Assembly (NCBI RefSeq): GCF_019392335.1
Contig: NZ_JAHXRQ010000005.1
Location: forward strand, 62,001-126,000
Length of the DNA: 64,000 nucleotides
DNA from: Mameliella sp. CS4
Lineage (GTDB): Bacteria; Pseudomonadota; Alphaproteobacteria; Rhodobacterales; Rhodobacteraceae
Direction of reading: 5' to 3'
Shown here: positions 27,530-36,268 of the stretch, piece by piece
How the letters are laid out: each line of letters begins with the position of its first letter
Numbering within the stretch: the stretch's first letter is position 1
Notes under the pieces: model-generated
Databases searched by the model: none
Told to the model about the DNA's origin: nothing
What the model saw: the letters and a program-made list of their open reading frames with translations, nothing else
Program-made: the position numbers and the translations under genes

Positions 27530-28339
27530 CTAGTATGTCGGGTGGAACAGCCCAGCAGGTGAGAGCGTAAAAATCTCGACCCCGTCGGCGGTCACGCCCA
27601 CCGAATGCTCGAACTGGGCCGAGAGCGACTTGCCCCGGGTCACCGCCGTCCATTCGTCTGCCAGCACCTTGGTTTCCGGGCGGCCGAGGTTCACCATCGG
27701 CTCGATGGTGAAGAACATGCCCTCTTCCAGCACGGGGCCGGTGCCGGGACGGCCATAATGCAAAACGTTGGGCGGGGCGTGGAACACCTGCCCCAGACCG
27801 TGACCGCAGAAATCGCGCACCACGGACATGCGGTTCGCCTCGACAAATGTCTGGATGGCATGGCCGATGTCACCGAATGTATTGCCCGGCTTGACCGCCT
27901 CGATCCCGGTCAGCAACGAGTCATGCGTGACCTGGATCAGGCGTTCCGCCTTGCGGCTGAGCTTGCCCGCGACATACATCCGGCTGGTGTCACCGTACCA
28001 GCCGTCGACGATCACCGTCACGTCGATGTTCAGGATATCGCCGTCCTTCAGCTTTTTGTCGCCGGGGATGCCGTGGCAGACAACGTGATTGACGCTGATG
28101 CAGGTGGCGTGCTGATAGCCCTTGTAGCCGATGGTCGCCGAGGTAGCCCCCTCTTCGGTCACGCGGCGTTCGATGAAGGCGTCGATGGCGCCGGTGGTCT
28201 GGCCCGGCTCGACCAGCTCTGCCACCTCGTCCAGCAGTTGCGCGGCCAGCCGTCCGGCCACGCGCATTCCTTCGAAATCCGCCTGCGAATGGATGCGGAT
28301 GCCGTCGCGGGTCAGTCGATGTCCAGCCTTGTCTTTCAC
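27530..28339 (-). CDS. map: Methionine aminopeptidase type I
   Basis: 269-residue metallo-aminopeptidase that removes the initiator Met. Metal ligands fit: Asp in LNIDVTVIVDGWYGDTS (two Asp), His in DFCGHGLGQVFHAPPN, and Glu in FFTIEPMVNLG and AQFEHSVGV. It starts at GTG 28339, with AGAGGAC upstream. Length is typical, without the N-terminal zinc-finger extension of eukaryotic type Ia forms. Confidence 0.97.
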   Translation of the reverse strand: MKDKAGHRLTRDGIRIHSQADFEGMRVAGRLAAQLLDEVAELVEPGQTTGAIDAFIERRVTEEGATSATIGYKGYQHATCISVNHVVCHGIPGDKKLKDGDILNIDVTVIVDGWYGDTSRMYVAGKLSRKAERLIQVTHDSLLTGIEAVKPGNTFGDIGHAIQTFVEANRMSVVRDFCGHGLGQVFHAPPNVLHYGRPGTGPVLEEGMFFTIEPMVNLGRPETKVLADEWTAVTRGKSLSAQFEHSVGVTADGVEIFTLSPAGLFHPTY

Positions 28340-28500
28340 GTCACGTCCTCTGCTTTTGCTCTGTATTTAACGGGCGGAGACGGGATTTGCCAGTGGGGGC
28401 GCCGCGGATGTGGCGGGCTTTGGAGGCCAAAGCCGCTTTTGGCATCGGCTCTTTTGTGGCTAGAGTGGGACAGGCCAGTCCTTACAGGAGACCCATTGCG

Positions 28501-29160
28501 ATGCTCATGCCCCTTGTCCGCGCCGCTGTTGCAGGCCTGATGATCCTGCCCCTGTCCCGTCCTGCGCAGGCGCTGGACGACACATGCCCCAACCTCATCA
28601 CCGCCATGATGCAGGGGGGTGCGCTGGACCCGTTCGAACGGCCGCCGCATCGCTTTACCAACACCGTGACCGCCCCGGACGGCACGGTACGCTATGTCTT
28701 TCATACCGTCTGGGACACACCGGCACGGTCCATTTCGGGTATCGAGGGCAGCGGTCCCTTCACCCTTGTGATCGACAGCGACAGTTGGACCGGCCCGGGG
28801 CCCGACGGCCCCTGGACCGCCGCGCCCAACCAGTTGCCACCGGACCGCGAGGCCTTTCAGCGTAAGCAATTGGCGCAGATGGTGGCCAACCTCTCGCTGG
28901 CGTCCTGCGACGGCCCGGTCGACATCGAGGGCAAGACCTACGATCGCTATTCCTATTTCACCAAGACAGACCCGGACGACAACATGGGCGGCGCATGGTT
29001 CGGAGCGCTGAACATTGTCTACATCGACGCCGAGACCGAACGTGTCATGCGCTGGGAGATGACGGATTTCGTCAGTTCATTTGCGCCAGAGGTCAACGAA
29101 GACCGGCACACCCAGGTTTTCACCTATGACCCGACGATTTCGCTGACCCGTCCCCGGTAG
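28501..29160 (+). CDS. Secreted hypothetical protein
   Basis: 219-residue protein with a signal peptide (MLMPLVRAAVAGLMILPLSRPAQA) and two cysteines (DDTCPNL, LASCDG) that may pair. The mature part has no recognisable domain; it contains FTNTVTAPDGTVRYVFH and WFGALNIVYIDAETERV stretches that look like beta-sheet. The best ribosome site (CAGGAGA) is ten bases before ATG 28501, and an in-frame ATT six bases upstream is better spaced, so the exact start is not certain. It is alone, divergent from map. Confidence 0.7.
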   Translation: MLMPLVRAAVAGLMILPLSRPAQALDDTCPNLITAMMQGGALDPFERPPHRFTNTVTAPDGTVRYVFHTVWDTPARSISGIEGSGPFTLVIDSDSWTGPGPDGPWTAAPNQLPPDREAFQRKQLAQMVANLSLASCDGPVDIEGKTYDRYSYFTKTDPDDNMGGAWFGALNIVYIDAETERVMRWEMTDFVSSFAPEVNEDRHTQVFTYDPTISLTRPR

Positions 29161-29217
29161 GTCTTTCGCTCCGCTCATACCCGGCGTATCAGCCGGGCAA
29201 AACCGCGGAGTTTCTCC

Positions 29218-29877
29218 ATGTCCTTCATCACCCTGGTCCGCCACGGGCAGGCCAATTCCAGCGCCCGGGACGAGGACAGCTATGACCGGCTGAGCGATCT
29301 GGGCTGGCAGCAGGCCCGCTGGCTGGGTGGCTATTTCGAGCAGACGGGCGAGAAATTCGCCCGCGTCTACTCTGGCACGCTTCGCCGCCATGTCGAGACG
29401 GTCGAGGGGATCTCTCCGGCCAGCCTTGCCGAACCGGTGCAGGACGCACGGCTGAACGAGCTGGCCTATTTCGACATGGCGCAACTGATGGAGACGCAGC
29501 ACGGCATTGCCATCCCCGGCGACCGCGAGGAATTCATCCTGCACCTGCCGCAACTGTTGACCATGTGGCGCGACGGGGTCCTGGACGGCGCGCCCGAAAG
29601 CTGGGCCAGTTTCGAGAGCCGCGTGACCGAAGCCCTGACCGAGATCGCCGGGGGCGAGGGCCGCGCGCTGGTGGTGACCTCGGGCGGGCTGATCGGCATG
29701 GCGATGCGGGTCATCATGACGCTGGAGCTGAAGGCGATGGCGCATCTCTGCCTGGCCATCGAGAACAGCTCTCTGCACCGCATCCAGCCGCTGGCGACAG
29801 GCCTGGCCATGACCCAGTTCAACGCCCTGCCGCATCTGGACAGCCCCGAACGACAGCACGCCCGCAGCCACCTGTAG
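29218..29877 (+). CDS. Histidine phosphatase superfamily protein
   Basis: 219-residue phosphoglycerate-mutase-like protein. The phosphohistidine motif VRHGQAN is at residue 7-13 and a second basic box is RVYSGTLRRHVET; the catalytic acid region is LNELAYFD, and the second His expected near VVTSGGLIGMAMR is replaced by Ser-Gly-Gly, where the family usually has SHGG. That substitution may reduce phosphatase activity. Substrate is unknown. It precedes the saccharopine genes by 74 bases. Confidence 0.85.
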   Translation: MSFITLVRHGQANSSARDEDSYDRLSDLGWQQARWLGGYFEQTGEKFARVYSGTLRRHVETVEGISPASLAEPVQDARLNELAYFDMAQLMETQHGIAIPGDREEFILHLPQLLTMWRDGVLDGAPESWASFESRVTEALTEIAGGEGRALVVTSGGLIGMAMRVIMTLELKAMAHLCLAIENSSLHRIQPLATGLAMTQFNALPHLDSPERQHARSHL

Positions 29878-29951
29878 GACACGGGCACAGGAAAACCCTT
29901 GCACCCCGGCCCGCGCGCAGGTTCTCTGCCCGGCAAACACCAGGACCGAAC

Positions 29952-31007
29952 ATGACACATCTGTGGATCCGGGCGGAAAGCCGCCCCAACGAGGAACGCA
30001 CCGGCATCACCCCCAAGGGTGTCACAGCCCTGCGCGACAAGGGGTTCCGCGTCACCATCGAGGACAGCCCGACCCGCATCCTGCCCATCGACGATTTTGC
30101 CGAGGCCGGTGCCAGCATCGTGGCCGAGGGCAGCTGGCCCGAGGCACCGCGCGACGCGATCATATTCGGCCTCAAGGAGCTGCCCGAGGCGGACACGCCC
30201 TTGGTGCATCGCCACATCATGTTCGGCCATGCCTACAAGGGGCAGTCGGCGGGGGCGCGGCTGTTGAAACGCTTTGCCGCCGGGGGCGGCGCGCTTTACG
30301 ACTTGGAATACCTGGTCGATGAAAACGGGCGCCGGGTCGCCGCCTTCGGCTACTGGGCCGGATACGCGGGGGCGGCGGTGTCCCTGCTGGCCTGGGCCGC
30401 CCAGGCGGATGGCAAGACCTGCCCCCCGGTCCACACCTGGCGCGATGCGGACATGCTGCAGGACGACCTGCGCGCGGCGCTGGACATCGCCCCCTGCGGC
30501 TCGGCTATCGTGATCGGCGCGCTGGGACGTGTCGGCAGCGGCGCACGGGATCTCTGCGCGCAGATGGACGTGCCCGTCACCTGCTGGGACATGGCCGAAA
30601 CCGCCCACGGCGGTCCCTTTCCCGAAATCCTGGACCACGGGGTCTTTCTGAACTGCATCCTGGCCACCGAGGGCGTGCCGGTCTTTGTCCCGCGCGAGGC
30701 GGTCGACACCTCCCGCAGCCTGCGGGTGATCGGCGATATCGCCTGCGATCCCGACAGTCCCTTCAACCCGATCCCGATCTACGACGCGGCGACCAGCTGG
30801 GACCATCCCGTGACCCGCGTCTGCGACGCGCCGCCGCTGGACGTGATGGCCATCGACAACCTGCCCTCGCTTCTGCCGCGCGAATCCTCGCTGGACTTCG
30901 CCGAACAACTGCTGCCCCACCTGCTGGCGCTGGAGGCCATCGACGCCGGCGTCTGGGGGCGGGCGCATGAAACCTACCTGCAACACAAACCGGAGGAACG
31001 CACATGA
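29952..31007 (+). CDS. Saccharopine dehydrogenase, L-lysine-forming type (LYS1-like)
   Basis: 351-residue NAD-dependent enzyme resembling fungal Lys1: the alanine-dehydrogenase-like N-terminus THLWIRAESRPNEERTGITP with conserved Arg/Glu/Arg and KGVTALRDKGFRVTIEDS, then the Rossmann region AIVIGALGRVGSGARDLC. Lys1 interconverts saccharopine with lysine and 2-oxoglutarate. With the next gene it would form the two steps from lysine to 2-aminoadipate semialdehyde, most plausibly in the degradative direction. ATGA overlap with the next gene. Confidence 0.88.
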   Translation: MTHLWIRAESRPNEERTGITPKGVTALRDKGFRVTIEDSPTRILPIDDFAEAGASIVAEGSWPEAPRDAIIFGLKELPEADTPLVHRHIMFGHAYKGQSAGARLLKRFAAGGGALYDLEYLVDENGRRVAAFGYWAGYAGAAVSLLAWAAQADGKTCPPVHTWRDADMLQDDLRAALDIAPCGSAIVIGALGRVGSGARDLCAQMDVPVTCWDMAETAHGGPFPEILDHGVFLNCILATEGVPVFVPREAVDTSRSLRVIGDIACDPDSPFNPIPIYDAATSWDHPVTRVCDAPPLDVMAIDNLPSLLPRESSLDFAEQLLPHLLALEAIDAGVWGRAHETYLQHKPEERT

Positions 31008-32134
31008 CCATCCATTGGTGCGGCACCGGCCTGTCGGCTGTGCCCGGCTTGCGCCGCCTGATCGAAAAGGGCCACCCCGTGACCGTCTGGAACCGGACAG
31101 AGGCCAAGGCCCGCGAGGCGGTCGGCGACCTGACCCAGGACATCCGGGCCTTTGACATCGACACCCTGGGCGCCGCTCTGGAAAAGGGTGACGTGATCGT
31201 GTCCATGCTGCCCGGCGACTGGCACGTGCCGCTGGCGGAACTGGCGCTGGAAAAAGGCGCCGATTTCGTCTCGTCCAGCTATATCGCGCCCGAGATGCGC
31301 GCCCTGGATGCCAAGGCCAAGGCGGCAGATGCGCGGCTGGTGAACGAGGTTGGCCTGGACCCGGGCATCGACCACCTGATGGCGCATTGGTTGATGGCCG
31401 ACTATCGCGCCTCCGACGCCTTCGATCCGGAAAACGCGCTGTCCTTCACCTCCTACTGCGGCGGCGTGCCGAAGATCCCCAACGCTTTCCGCTACAAGTT
31501 CAGCTGGGCGCCGGTTGGTGTGCTCAAGGCGCTGCGCTCGCCCTCGCGGTCGATCCGGCAGTTTTCCGAGCTGAACGTGAACCGGCCCTGGGACGCGCTG
31601 TCGCGCTATGACGCGCCGCTGCCCTCGCCCGAAAGTTTCGAGGTCTATCCGAACCGCGACAGCCTGCCTTTCATGGCGGACTACGGGTTTGAAGAGGACT
31701 GGAAGGTCAAGGATTTCGTTCGCGGCACCCTGCGCCTGAACGGCTGGGCCGAGGCCTGGGCCGATATCTTTGCCGAAGCGGGAACCGCAACGGATGCCCG
31801 TCTGCAGGAAATCGCGGACAAGCTGCTGGAAGAAAACGCCTATGACGCGGGCGAGCCGGACCGCGTGGTGCTTTGCGTCGCACTGGAGGCCGAGAAGGAC
31901 GGCGTGCCGGTCTATCACAAGACCTATGTCATGGACGCCTCGGGCGACGAACGCAGTTCCGCGATGGCGCGGCTGGTCTCGATCCCGGTGTCGCTGGCGG
32001 TGGAATCGGTGCTGAACCGAGAGATCCCGGCGGGGGTCAGCGCAGCACCGTCGGACCCGAAACTGGTCGAACGCTACATGGGCGCGGTGCAGACCCTGGC
32101 CCAGCACCTGGACGTGGTGGATCACCTGGCATGA
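31004..32134 (+). CDS. Saccharopine dehydrogenase, L-glutamate-forming type (LYS9-like)
   Basis: 376-residue NADP-linked type enzyme. The N-terminal Rossmann motif is short (HWCGTGLSAVPGLRRLIEKG), followed by VIVSMLPGDWHVPLAELALEKG, LVNEVGLDPGIDHLMAHW and the Lys9-family SYCGGVPKIPNAFRYKFSW with PVGVLKALRSPSR. It should cleave saccharopine to glutamate and aminoadipate semialdehyde. Overlaps of four bases on both sides place it in an operon with the LYS1-like gene and a small secreted protein. Confidence 0.9.
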   Translation: MTIHWCGTGLSAVPGLRRLIEKGHPVTVWNRTEAKAREAVGDLTQDIRAFDIDTLGAALEKGDVIVSMLPGDWHVPLAELALEKGADFVSSSYIAPEMRALDAKAKAADARLVNEVGLDPGIDHLMAHWLMADYRASDAFDPENALSFTSYCGGVPKIPNAFRYKFSWAPVGVLKALRSPSRSIRQFSELNVNRPWDALSRYDAPLPSPESFEVYPNRDSLPFMADYGFEEDWKVKDFVRGTLRLNGWAEAWADIFAEAGTATDARLQEIADKLLEENAYDAGEPDRVVLCVALEAEKDGVPVYHKTYVMDASGDERSSAMARLVSIPVSLAVESVLNREIPAGVSAAPSDPKLVERYMGAVQTLAQHLDVVDHLA

Positions 32135-32580
32135 AACGTCTCGCCCTGATCGCGGCCCTGTTCGCGGGTCCGGCCTGGGCGGGCGATGTCTGTCACGACA
32201 TCGACGCCTCGCAGGGCTGGCAGGTGGCCGATTTCCCTGTGGGACGGGTTCAGGACGTGCGCTCCACCGGCTTTTGGTCGGTGGAACCGGGACTGACCCC
32301 GGCGGGCACACAGGGCCACGGCGGGCCAGAGGCCAAGGCCCTGGCCGCACGCCCCGAGGCGCGCCCGCTGGTCAGCGCGCGGCATGGCGCGTTGCTGGTC
32401 CGTTTCGAGCTGGCCGGCGCCGCGCAGGAAATGGACTGGGCGCGGTTTCACGGCGCGATCCAGCAGGCAGGGACCTTCAACATGAACGTCGACAGTATCG
32501 CCTTTCGCATCAACGAGGGCGACGCGGAGCTGGCCGACAATGACGGCGCGCTCACCGTCTGTTTCCGCTACATCGACTAA
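32131..32580 (+). CDS. Small secreted hypothetical protein
   Basis: 149-residue protein with a signal peptide MKRLALIAALFAGPAWA and two cysteines (DVCHDID, TVCFRYID). No family recognised. ATGA overlap with the upstream saccharopine dehydrogenase suggests cotranscription, although an exported protein has no obvious link to lysine breakdown. A 3'-end box lies 48 bases after its stop. Confidence 0.7.
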   Translation: MKRLALIAALFAGPAWAGDVCHDIDASQGWQVADFPVGRVQDVRSTGFWSVEPGLTPAGTQGHGGPEAKALAARPEARPLVSARHGALLVRFELAGAAQEMDWARFHGAIQQAGTFNMNVDSIAFRINEGDAELADNDGALTVCFRYID

Positions 32581-32627
32581 CCGTCTGCCACCCGGCGCGC
32601 GCCCTCCGATGCGCGCCAAGGCCCCTG

Positions 32628-32692
32628 CTTCTTTGGGCCCGAAATATCTCTGGGGGTGAATGCGCGGGACGCGCAGAGGGGGCAAAGCCCCC
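32628..32692 (+). repeat. 3'-end box plus hairpins, copy 3
   Basis: Box at 32628-32650 (CTTCTTTGGGCCCGAAATAT then CTC), then GGGGGTG, a TGCGCG/CGCGCA hairpin at 32661-32675 and a GGGGGC-AAA-GCCCCC hairpin at 32678-32692. It reads in the direction of the upstream gene. Copy 4 has the same order without the middle hairpin. Confidence 0.65.
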
Positions 32693-32725
32693 CTGCCCCG
32701 CCCTCCACCGGCGCGGTGGGGCAGG

Positions 32726-33853
32726 TCAGGTGCCCGCATCCCCCAGCTTTGGCGCCGGGCGTTCCAGAACAAGGTCCGCGTCCGAGAACCGGAAGGGCGC
32801 GCGCACGCCAGGCACGCCCTCGGGCGCGATCTGCAATCCGCGCGCGACGATCTGCGGATCGGCAAAGACCTCTGCCATGTCGTTGATCGGCCCTGCGGGC
32901 ACGCCCTGCGCCTCGCAGGCGGCCAACAGATCGTCCCGCGTGCGCTGACGTGTGGCCGCCATCAGGCGGTCGATCATCACCTCGCGATTGGCGACACGGT
33001 CGGCGTTGCTGGCGAATTCCGGCGCTTCGGCCATGTCCTCCAGCCCCAGCAGGCGGCAGAGCCGCTGGTACTGCGCGTCGTTGCCGGTGGCGATGATGAT
33101 ATGGCCATCCGAGCAATCGAAGACCTGGTAGGGCGTCAGGTTGGGATGGTAGTTGCCCGTACGCCCCGGCGGTGTGCCGGTGCTGAGGTAGTTCAGCGCC
33201 TGGTTGGCCATCGCCGAAACCGCGCAGTCCAACAGCGCCATGTCGACGTGCTGCCCCTTGCCGGTGCGTTCCCGCTGATGCAGGGCGGCGAGGATGCCGG
33301 ACACCGAGTAGAGCCCGGTAAACAGGTCGGTGATCGCCACGCCCGCGCGTTGCGGCTGGCCATCGGGGTCGCCGGTGATCGACATGAAGCCCGACATGCC
33401 CTGGATGATATAGTCATAGCCCGCGCGATGCGCGTAGGGACCGTCCTGACCGAAGCCGGTGATCGAGCAGTAGATCAGCCGCGGGTTGACCGCGCTGAGG
33501 CTGGCATAGTCCATGCCGTATTTCGCCAGCCCGCCGACCTTGAAATTCTCGATCAGGATGTCGGCCTCTGCCACCAGGTCGCGCATGCGCGCCTGACCCT
33601 CGGCGCTGGTCAGGTCGACCACCTCCGAACGTTTGCCGCGGTTGCAGGAATGGAAATAGGCGGCCGAGGTGTCGCCTTCACGCTCGATAAAGGGCGGGCC
33701 CCAATTGCGCGTATCGTCGCCCTGCGGCGCCTCGATCTTGATGACCTCGGCCCCCAGATCAGCCAGCGTCTGGCCAGCCCAGGGGCCGGCCAGGATGCGT
33801 GCCAGTTCAATGACCCTGACCCCTTCGAGAGGGCCGCGTGGTGCCGATGTCAT
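32726..33853 (-). CDS. CaiB/BaiF family CoA transferase
   Basis: 375-residue family III CoA transferase. Typical boxes are GVRVIELARILAGPWAGQTLADLGAEVIKIE at the start, ENFKVGGLAKYG, GYDYIIQGMSG and the catalytic Asp in GQHVDMALLDCAV. It moves CoA between carboxylic acids, with substrates not predictable. The start overlaps the DsbA-like stop by four bases. The minus-strand order is dciA, dsbA-like, CoA transferase. Confidence 0.92.
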   Translation of the reverse strand: MTSAPRGPLEGVRVIELARILAGPWAGQTLADLGAEVIKIEAPQGDDTRNWGPPFIEREGDTSAAYFHSCNRGKRSEVVDLTSAEGQARMRDLVAEADILIENFKVGGLAKYGMDYASLSAVNPRLIYCSITGFGQDGPYAHRAGYDYIIQGMSGFMSITGDPDGQPQRAGVAITDLFTGLYSVSGILAALHQRERTGKGQHVDMALLDCAVSAMANQALNYLSTGTPPGRTGNYHPNLTPYQVFDCSDGHIIIATGNDAQYQRLCRLLGLEDMAEAPEFASNADRVANREVMIDRLMAATRQRTRDDLLAACEAQGVPAGPINDMAEVFADPQIVARGLQIAPEGVPGVRAPFRFSDADLVLERPAPKLGDAGT

Positions 33854-34524
33854 TCGCCCAGCTTGTCGTCCAGGATCTCGGCGAACTCGTCGTAGCTCAT
33901 GTTCGTGTACTTCTTGCCGTCGATCACAAAGCTGGGGGTCGAGTTGATGCCATGTTCAGAAGCGTTTTTCTGGAACCAGGCCACCAGGGTGGCGATCTTG
34001 TCGGTATCGTTCAGGCAGGCCTCGATCTGGTCGCCCTCCATGCCGGCCAGGCGGCCAATCTTGCGCAACTCGTCGACCACGGCGGCCTCGGAGCCCTTAC
34101 GCGCCCAGTCCTGCTGGCCCTTGTAGATCAGGTCGGTGATGCCAAAGAATTTCTCTTCGCCGCCGCAGCGGGCGATCAGCGACGCCCAGACACCGACCTT
34201 GTCGAAATAGACCTCGCGGTAGGTGAATTTCACCTTGCCGGTGTCGATATAGTTCTCTTCCAGCTTGGGGATCAGGTTGGCATGGGCCGACGCACAATGC
34301 GGGCAGGTGTAGGAGGCGTATTCGATCACCTCGATCGGTGCATCCGCATCTCCCTTGACCATCTCGATGACGGTCGATGTGTCCACATCCGGTGTCTGTG
34401 CCTGGGCGGCGCCGGGCAGGCGCACATCCGCCGCCCCTGTCTGTCCGGACCCCTGGGTCATGTACCACGCGCCACCGGCGATCATTGCCAGCGCCACGGC
34501 GCCCGCGGGAAGAATGGATTTCAT
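33850..34524 (-). CDS. DsbA-family thiol:disulfide oxidoreductase
   Basis: 224-residue periplasmic protein with an N-terminal membrane or signal segment (SILPAGAVALAMIAGGAWYM), a short linker, and a thioredoxin-fold domain with CPHC in EYASYTCPHCASAH and cis-Pro in NSTPSFVIDGKKY. This fits the DsbA/BdbD-like subgroup common in alphaproteobacteria, which oxidises or isomerises cysteines in exported proteins. It follows dciA by 36 bases and overlaps the CoA-transferase start. Confidence 0.9.
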   Translation of the reverse strand: MKSILPAGAVALAMIAGGAWYMTQGSGQTGAADVRLPGAAQAQTPDVDTSTVIEMVKGDADAPIEVIEYASYTCPHCASAHANLIPKLEENYIDTGKVKFTYREVYFDKVGVWASLIARCGGEEKFFGITDLIYKGQQDWARKGSEAAVVDELRKIGRLAGMEGDQIEACLNDTDKIATLVAWFQKNASEHGINSTPSFVIDGKKYTNMSYDEFAEILDDKLGE

Positions 34525-34560
34525 GTCGTAAGCCTCTTTCCTGTCGGTCCTGGGGCCAGG

Positions 34561-35073
34561 TCAGTCCCGGCCCGTCCTCGATATGACGTTTGCGGCCAGA
34601 CGTTCAAGCGCCGCGCGCAAATCCGCGTCGCCCACATCCTCGGCCACGGCGCGGGCCCGGGCCTGAACCTCGGGCGTGGGCATGGCCCCCGCACTGTCCT
34701 TTTTCCGGTACTGGAAATCGACCTGCCCTTCGGCAAAGCCGACTGCGGCGGTCTGCGTCACCCGCACCCGGGAAATGGCGTTGTAGCCATAGACCGCATT
34801 GATCCGCGCGCGGATTTCCTCCTTGCGCATCTCGACCATCGGGGCGCGTGCTCCGGTGGTCAGCAGGGTCAGCGTGCCGCCGAATCCCCCCTTGGAATAG
34901 CTGACCTCGACGGGGCGGGCGATCCCGGCCAGATCGGCGCCGGCGATCTCCTCCCAGTGGGTCAGCACGCGGGTCTGGGCGAATCCCCGCCCTTCCGCCG
35001 CCTGGCGGATGCGCCCCTGCAAAAGCTTGGAGGCGCTTGAAAACCCGTATGTGGTGGTCTTGCGTCCGGCCAC
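34561..35073 (-). CDS. DciA family (DUF721) protein
   Basis: 170-residue protein with the DUF721 core THWEEIAGADLAGIARPVEV and a helical N-terminus (ASKLLQGRIRQAAEGRGF). DciA proteins load the DnaB replicative helicase in bacteria that lack DnaC. The C-terminal part (about residues 120-170) is charged and helical. It is divergent from mutY with about 80 bases between starts; this dciA-mutY pairing is frequent in Rhodobacterales. Confidence 0.85.
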   Translation of the reverse strand: MAGRKTTTYGFSSASKLLQGRIRQAAEGRGFAQTRVLTHWEEIAGADLAGIARPVEVSYSKGGFGGTLTLLTTGARAPMVEMRKEEIRARINAVYGYNAISRVRVTQTAAVGFAEGQVDFQYRKKDSAGAMPTPEVQARARAVAEDVGDADLRAALERLAANVISRTGRD

Positions 35074-35152
35074 GTTTGACTCCCTTTACCGCGCGCTATT
35101 CTAGTGGCACGGCAGGGCGGCGCCAGCCCCCTTCCCACACGGAGTTTCACCC

Positions 35153-36214
35153 TTGCGTGATGAACCCATGCCCAGACCCGACCCGCAGGCGTTGCTTGAC
35201 TGGTACGACCGCCACGCGCGCGCCCTGCCCTGGCGCGTCGGCCCCGCCGCGCGCCTGCGCGGGGAGCGCCCCGATCCCTACCGCGTCTGGCTGTCCGAGA
35301 TCATGCTGCAACAGACAACCGTGGCGGCGGTGCGCGACTACTTCCATGCCTTCACGACGCGATGGCCAACGGTGCAGACCCTGGCCGCGGCGGCGGATGC
35401 GGATGTCATGGCCGCCTGGGCGGGGCTCGGGTATTACGCCCGCGCCCGCAACCTGCTGAAATGCGCCCGGGTGGTGGCGGATGACCACGGCGGTCAGTTC
35501 CCCGAGGATCACGCCACGCTGCTGACCCTGCCCGGTGTCGGTCCCTATACCGCCGCCGCCATCGCCGCGATTGCCTTTGACGATCCACAGACCGTGGTGG
35601 ACGGCAACGTGGAACGCGTCATGGCCCGGCTCTTCGACGAACACACCCCCCTGCCCGCCGCCAAGCCGATCCTGACCGAACATGCCGCCCGGCTGACCCC
35701 GCACCAGCGTCCGGGATGTTTCGCCCAAGGGGTCATGGACCTGGGCGCCACGATCTGCACACCCAAACGCCCCGCCTGCGGGCTCTGCCCCTGGCGAACA
35801 TCTTGCACCGCCTGGGCAGAAGGAACCACCACCGAGCTGCCAAAGAAGGCGCCCAAGAAGCGCAAACCCACCCGCCTGGGCATCGCCTACCTGGCGCGCC
35901 GGATCGACGGCGCCTGGCTGCTGGAACGCCGCCCGGACAAGGGATTGCTGGGGGGGATGCTGGGCTGGCCCGGTTCGGACTGGGGCGAAGAGGCGCCACA
36001 GGACACTCCCCCGATCCGCGCCGAATGGAAGACATTGAACGCCGAGGCGCGTCACACCTTCACCCATTTTCACCTGCGCCTGACGATCAAGACCGCCCTC
36101 GTGCCGCTGGACCGGCGGCCATATCGCGGAGAATTCATCGAATTGCCCGATTTTAGCCCCGCCGATCTGCCAACGGTGATGCGCAAGGCCTTTGACCTTG
36201 CGCAAGGACAGTGA
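35153..36214 (+). CDS. mutY: A/G-specific adenine glycosylase
   Basis: 353-residue base-excision enzyme that removes adenine opposite 8-oxoguanine. The helix-hairpin-helix is LPGVGPYTAAAIAAIAF with catalytic Asp in TVVDGNVERV, and the [4Fe-4S] ligands C-x6-C-x2-C-x5-C are in CTPKRPACGLCPWRTSC. The C-terminal NUDIX-like domain recognises oxoG. The start is set at TTG 35153 because GGAG lies eight bases upstream; ATG 35168 has no such site. Confidence 0.94.
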   Translation: MRDEPMPRPDPQALLDWYDRHARALPWRVGPAARLRGERPDPYRVWLSEIMLQQTTVAAVRDYFHAFTTRWPTVQTLAAAADADVMAAWAGLGYYARARNLLKCARVVADDHGGQFPEDHATLLTLPGVGPYTAAAIAAIAFDDPQTVVDGNVERVMARLFDEHTPLPAAKPILTEHAARLTPHQRPGCFAQGVMDLGATICTPKRPACGLCPWRTSCTAWAEGTTTELPKKAPKKRKPTRLGIAYLARRIDGAWLLERRPDKGLLGGMLGWPGSDWGEEAPQDTPPIRAEWKTLNAEARHTFTHFHLRLTIKTALVPLDRRPYRGEFIELPDFSPADLPTVMRKAFDLAQGQ

Positions 36215-36268
36215 TCGCCCGCGCGTGGCAAAGCGGGCTTAATCGGTGAGAGCAACCGGAGCAGTGAT

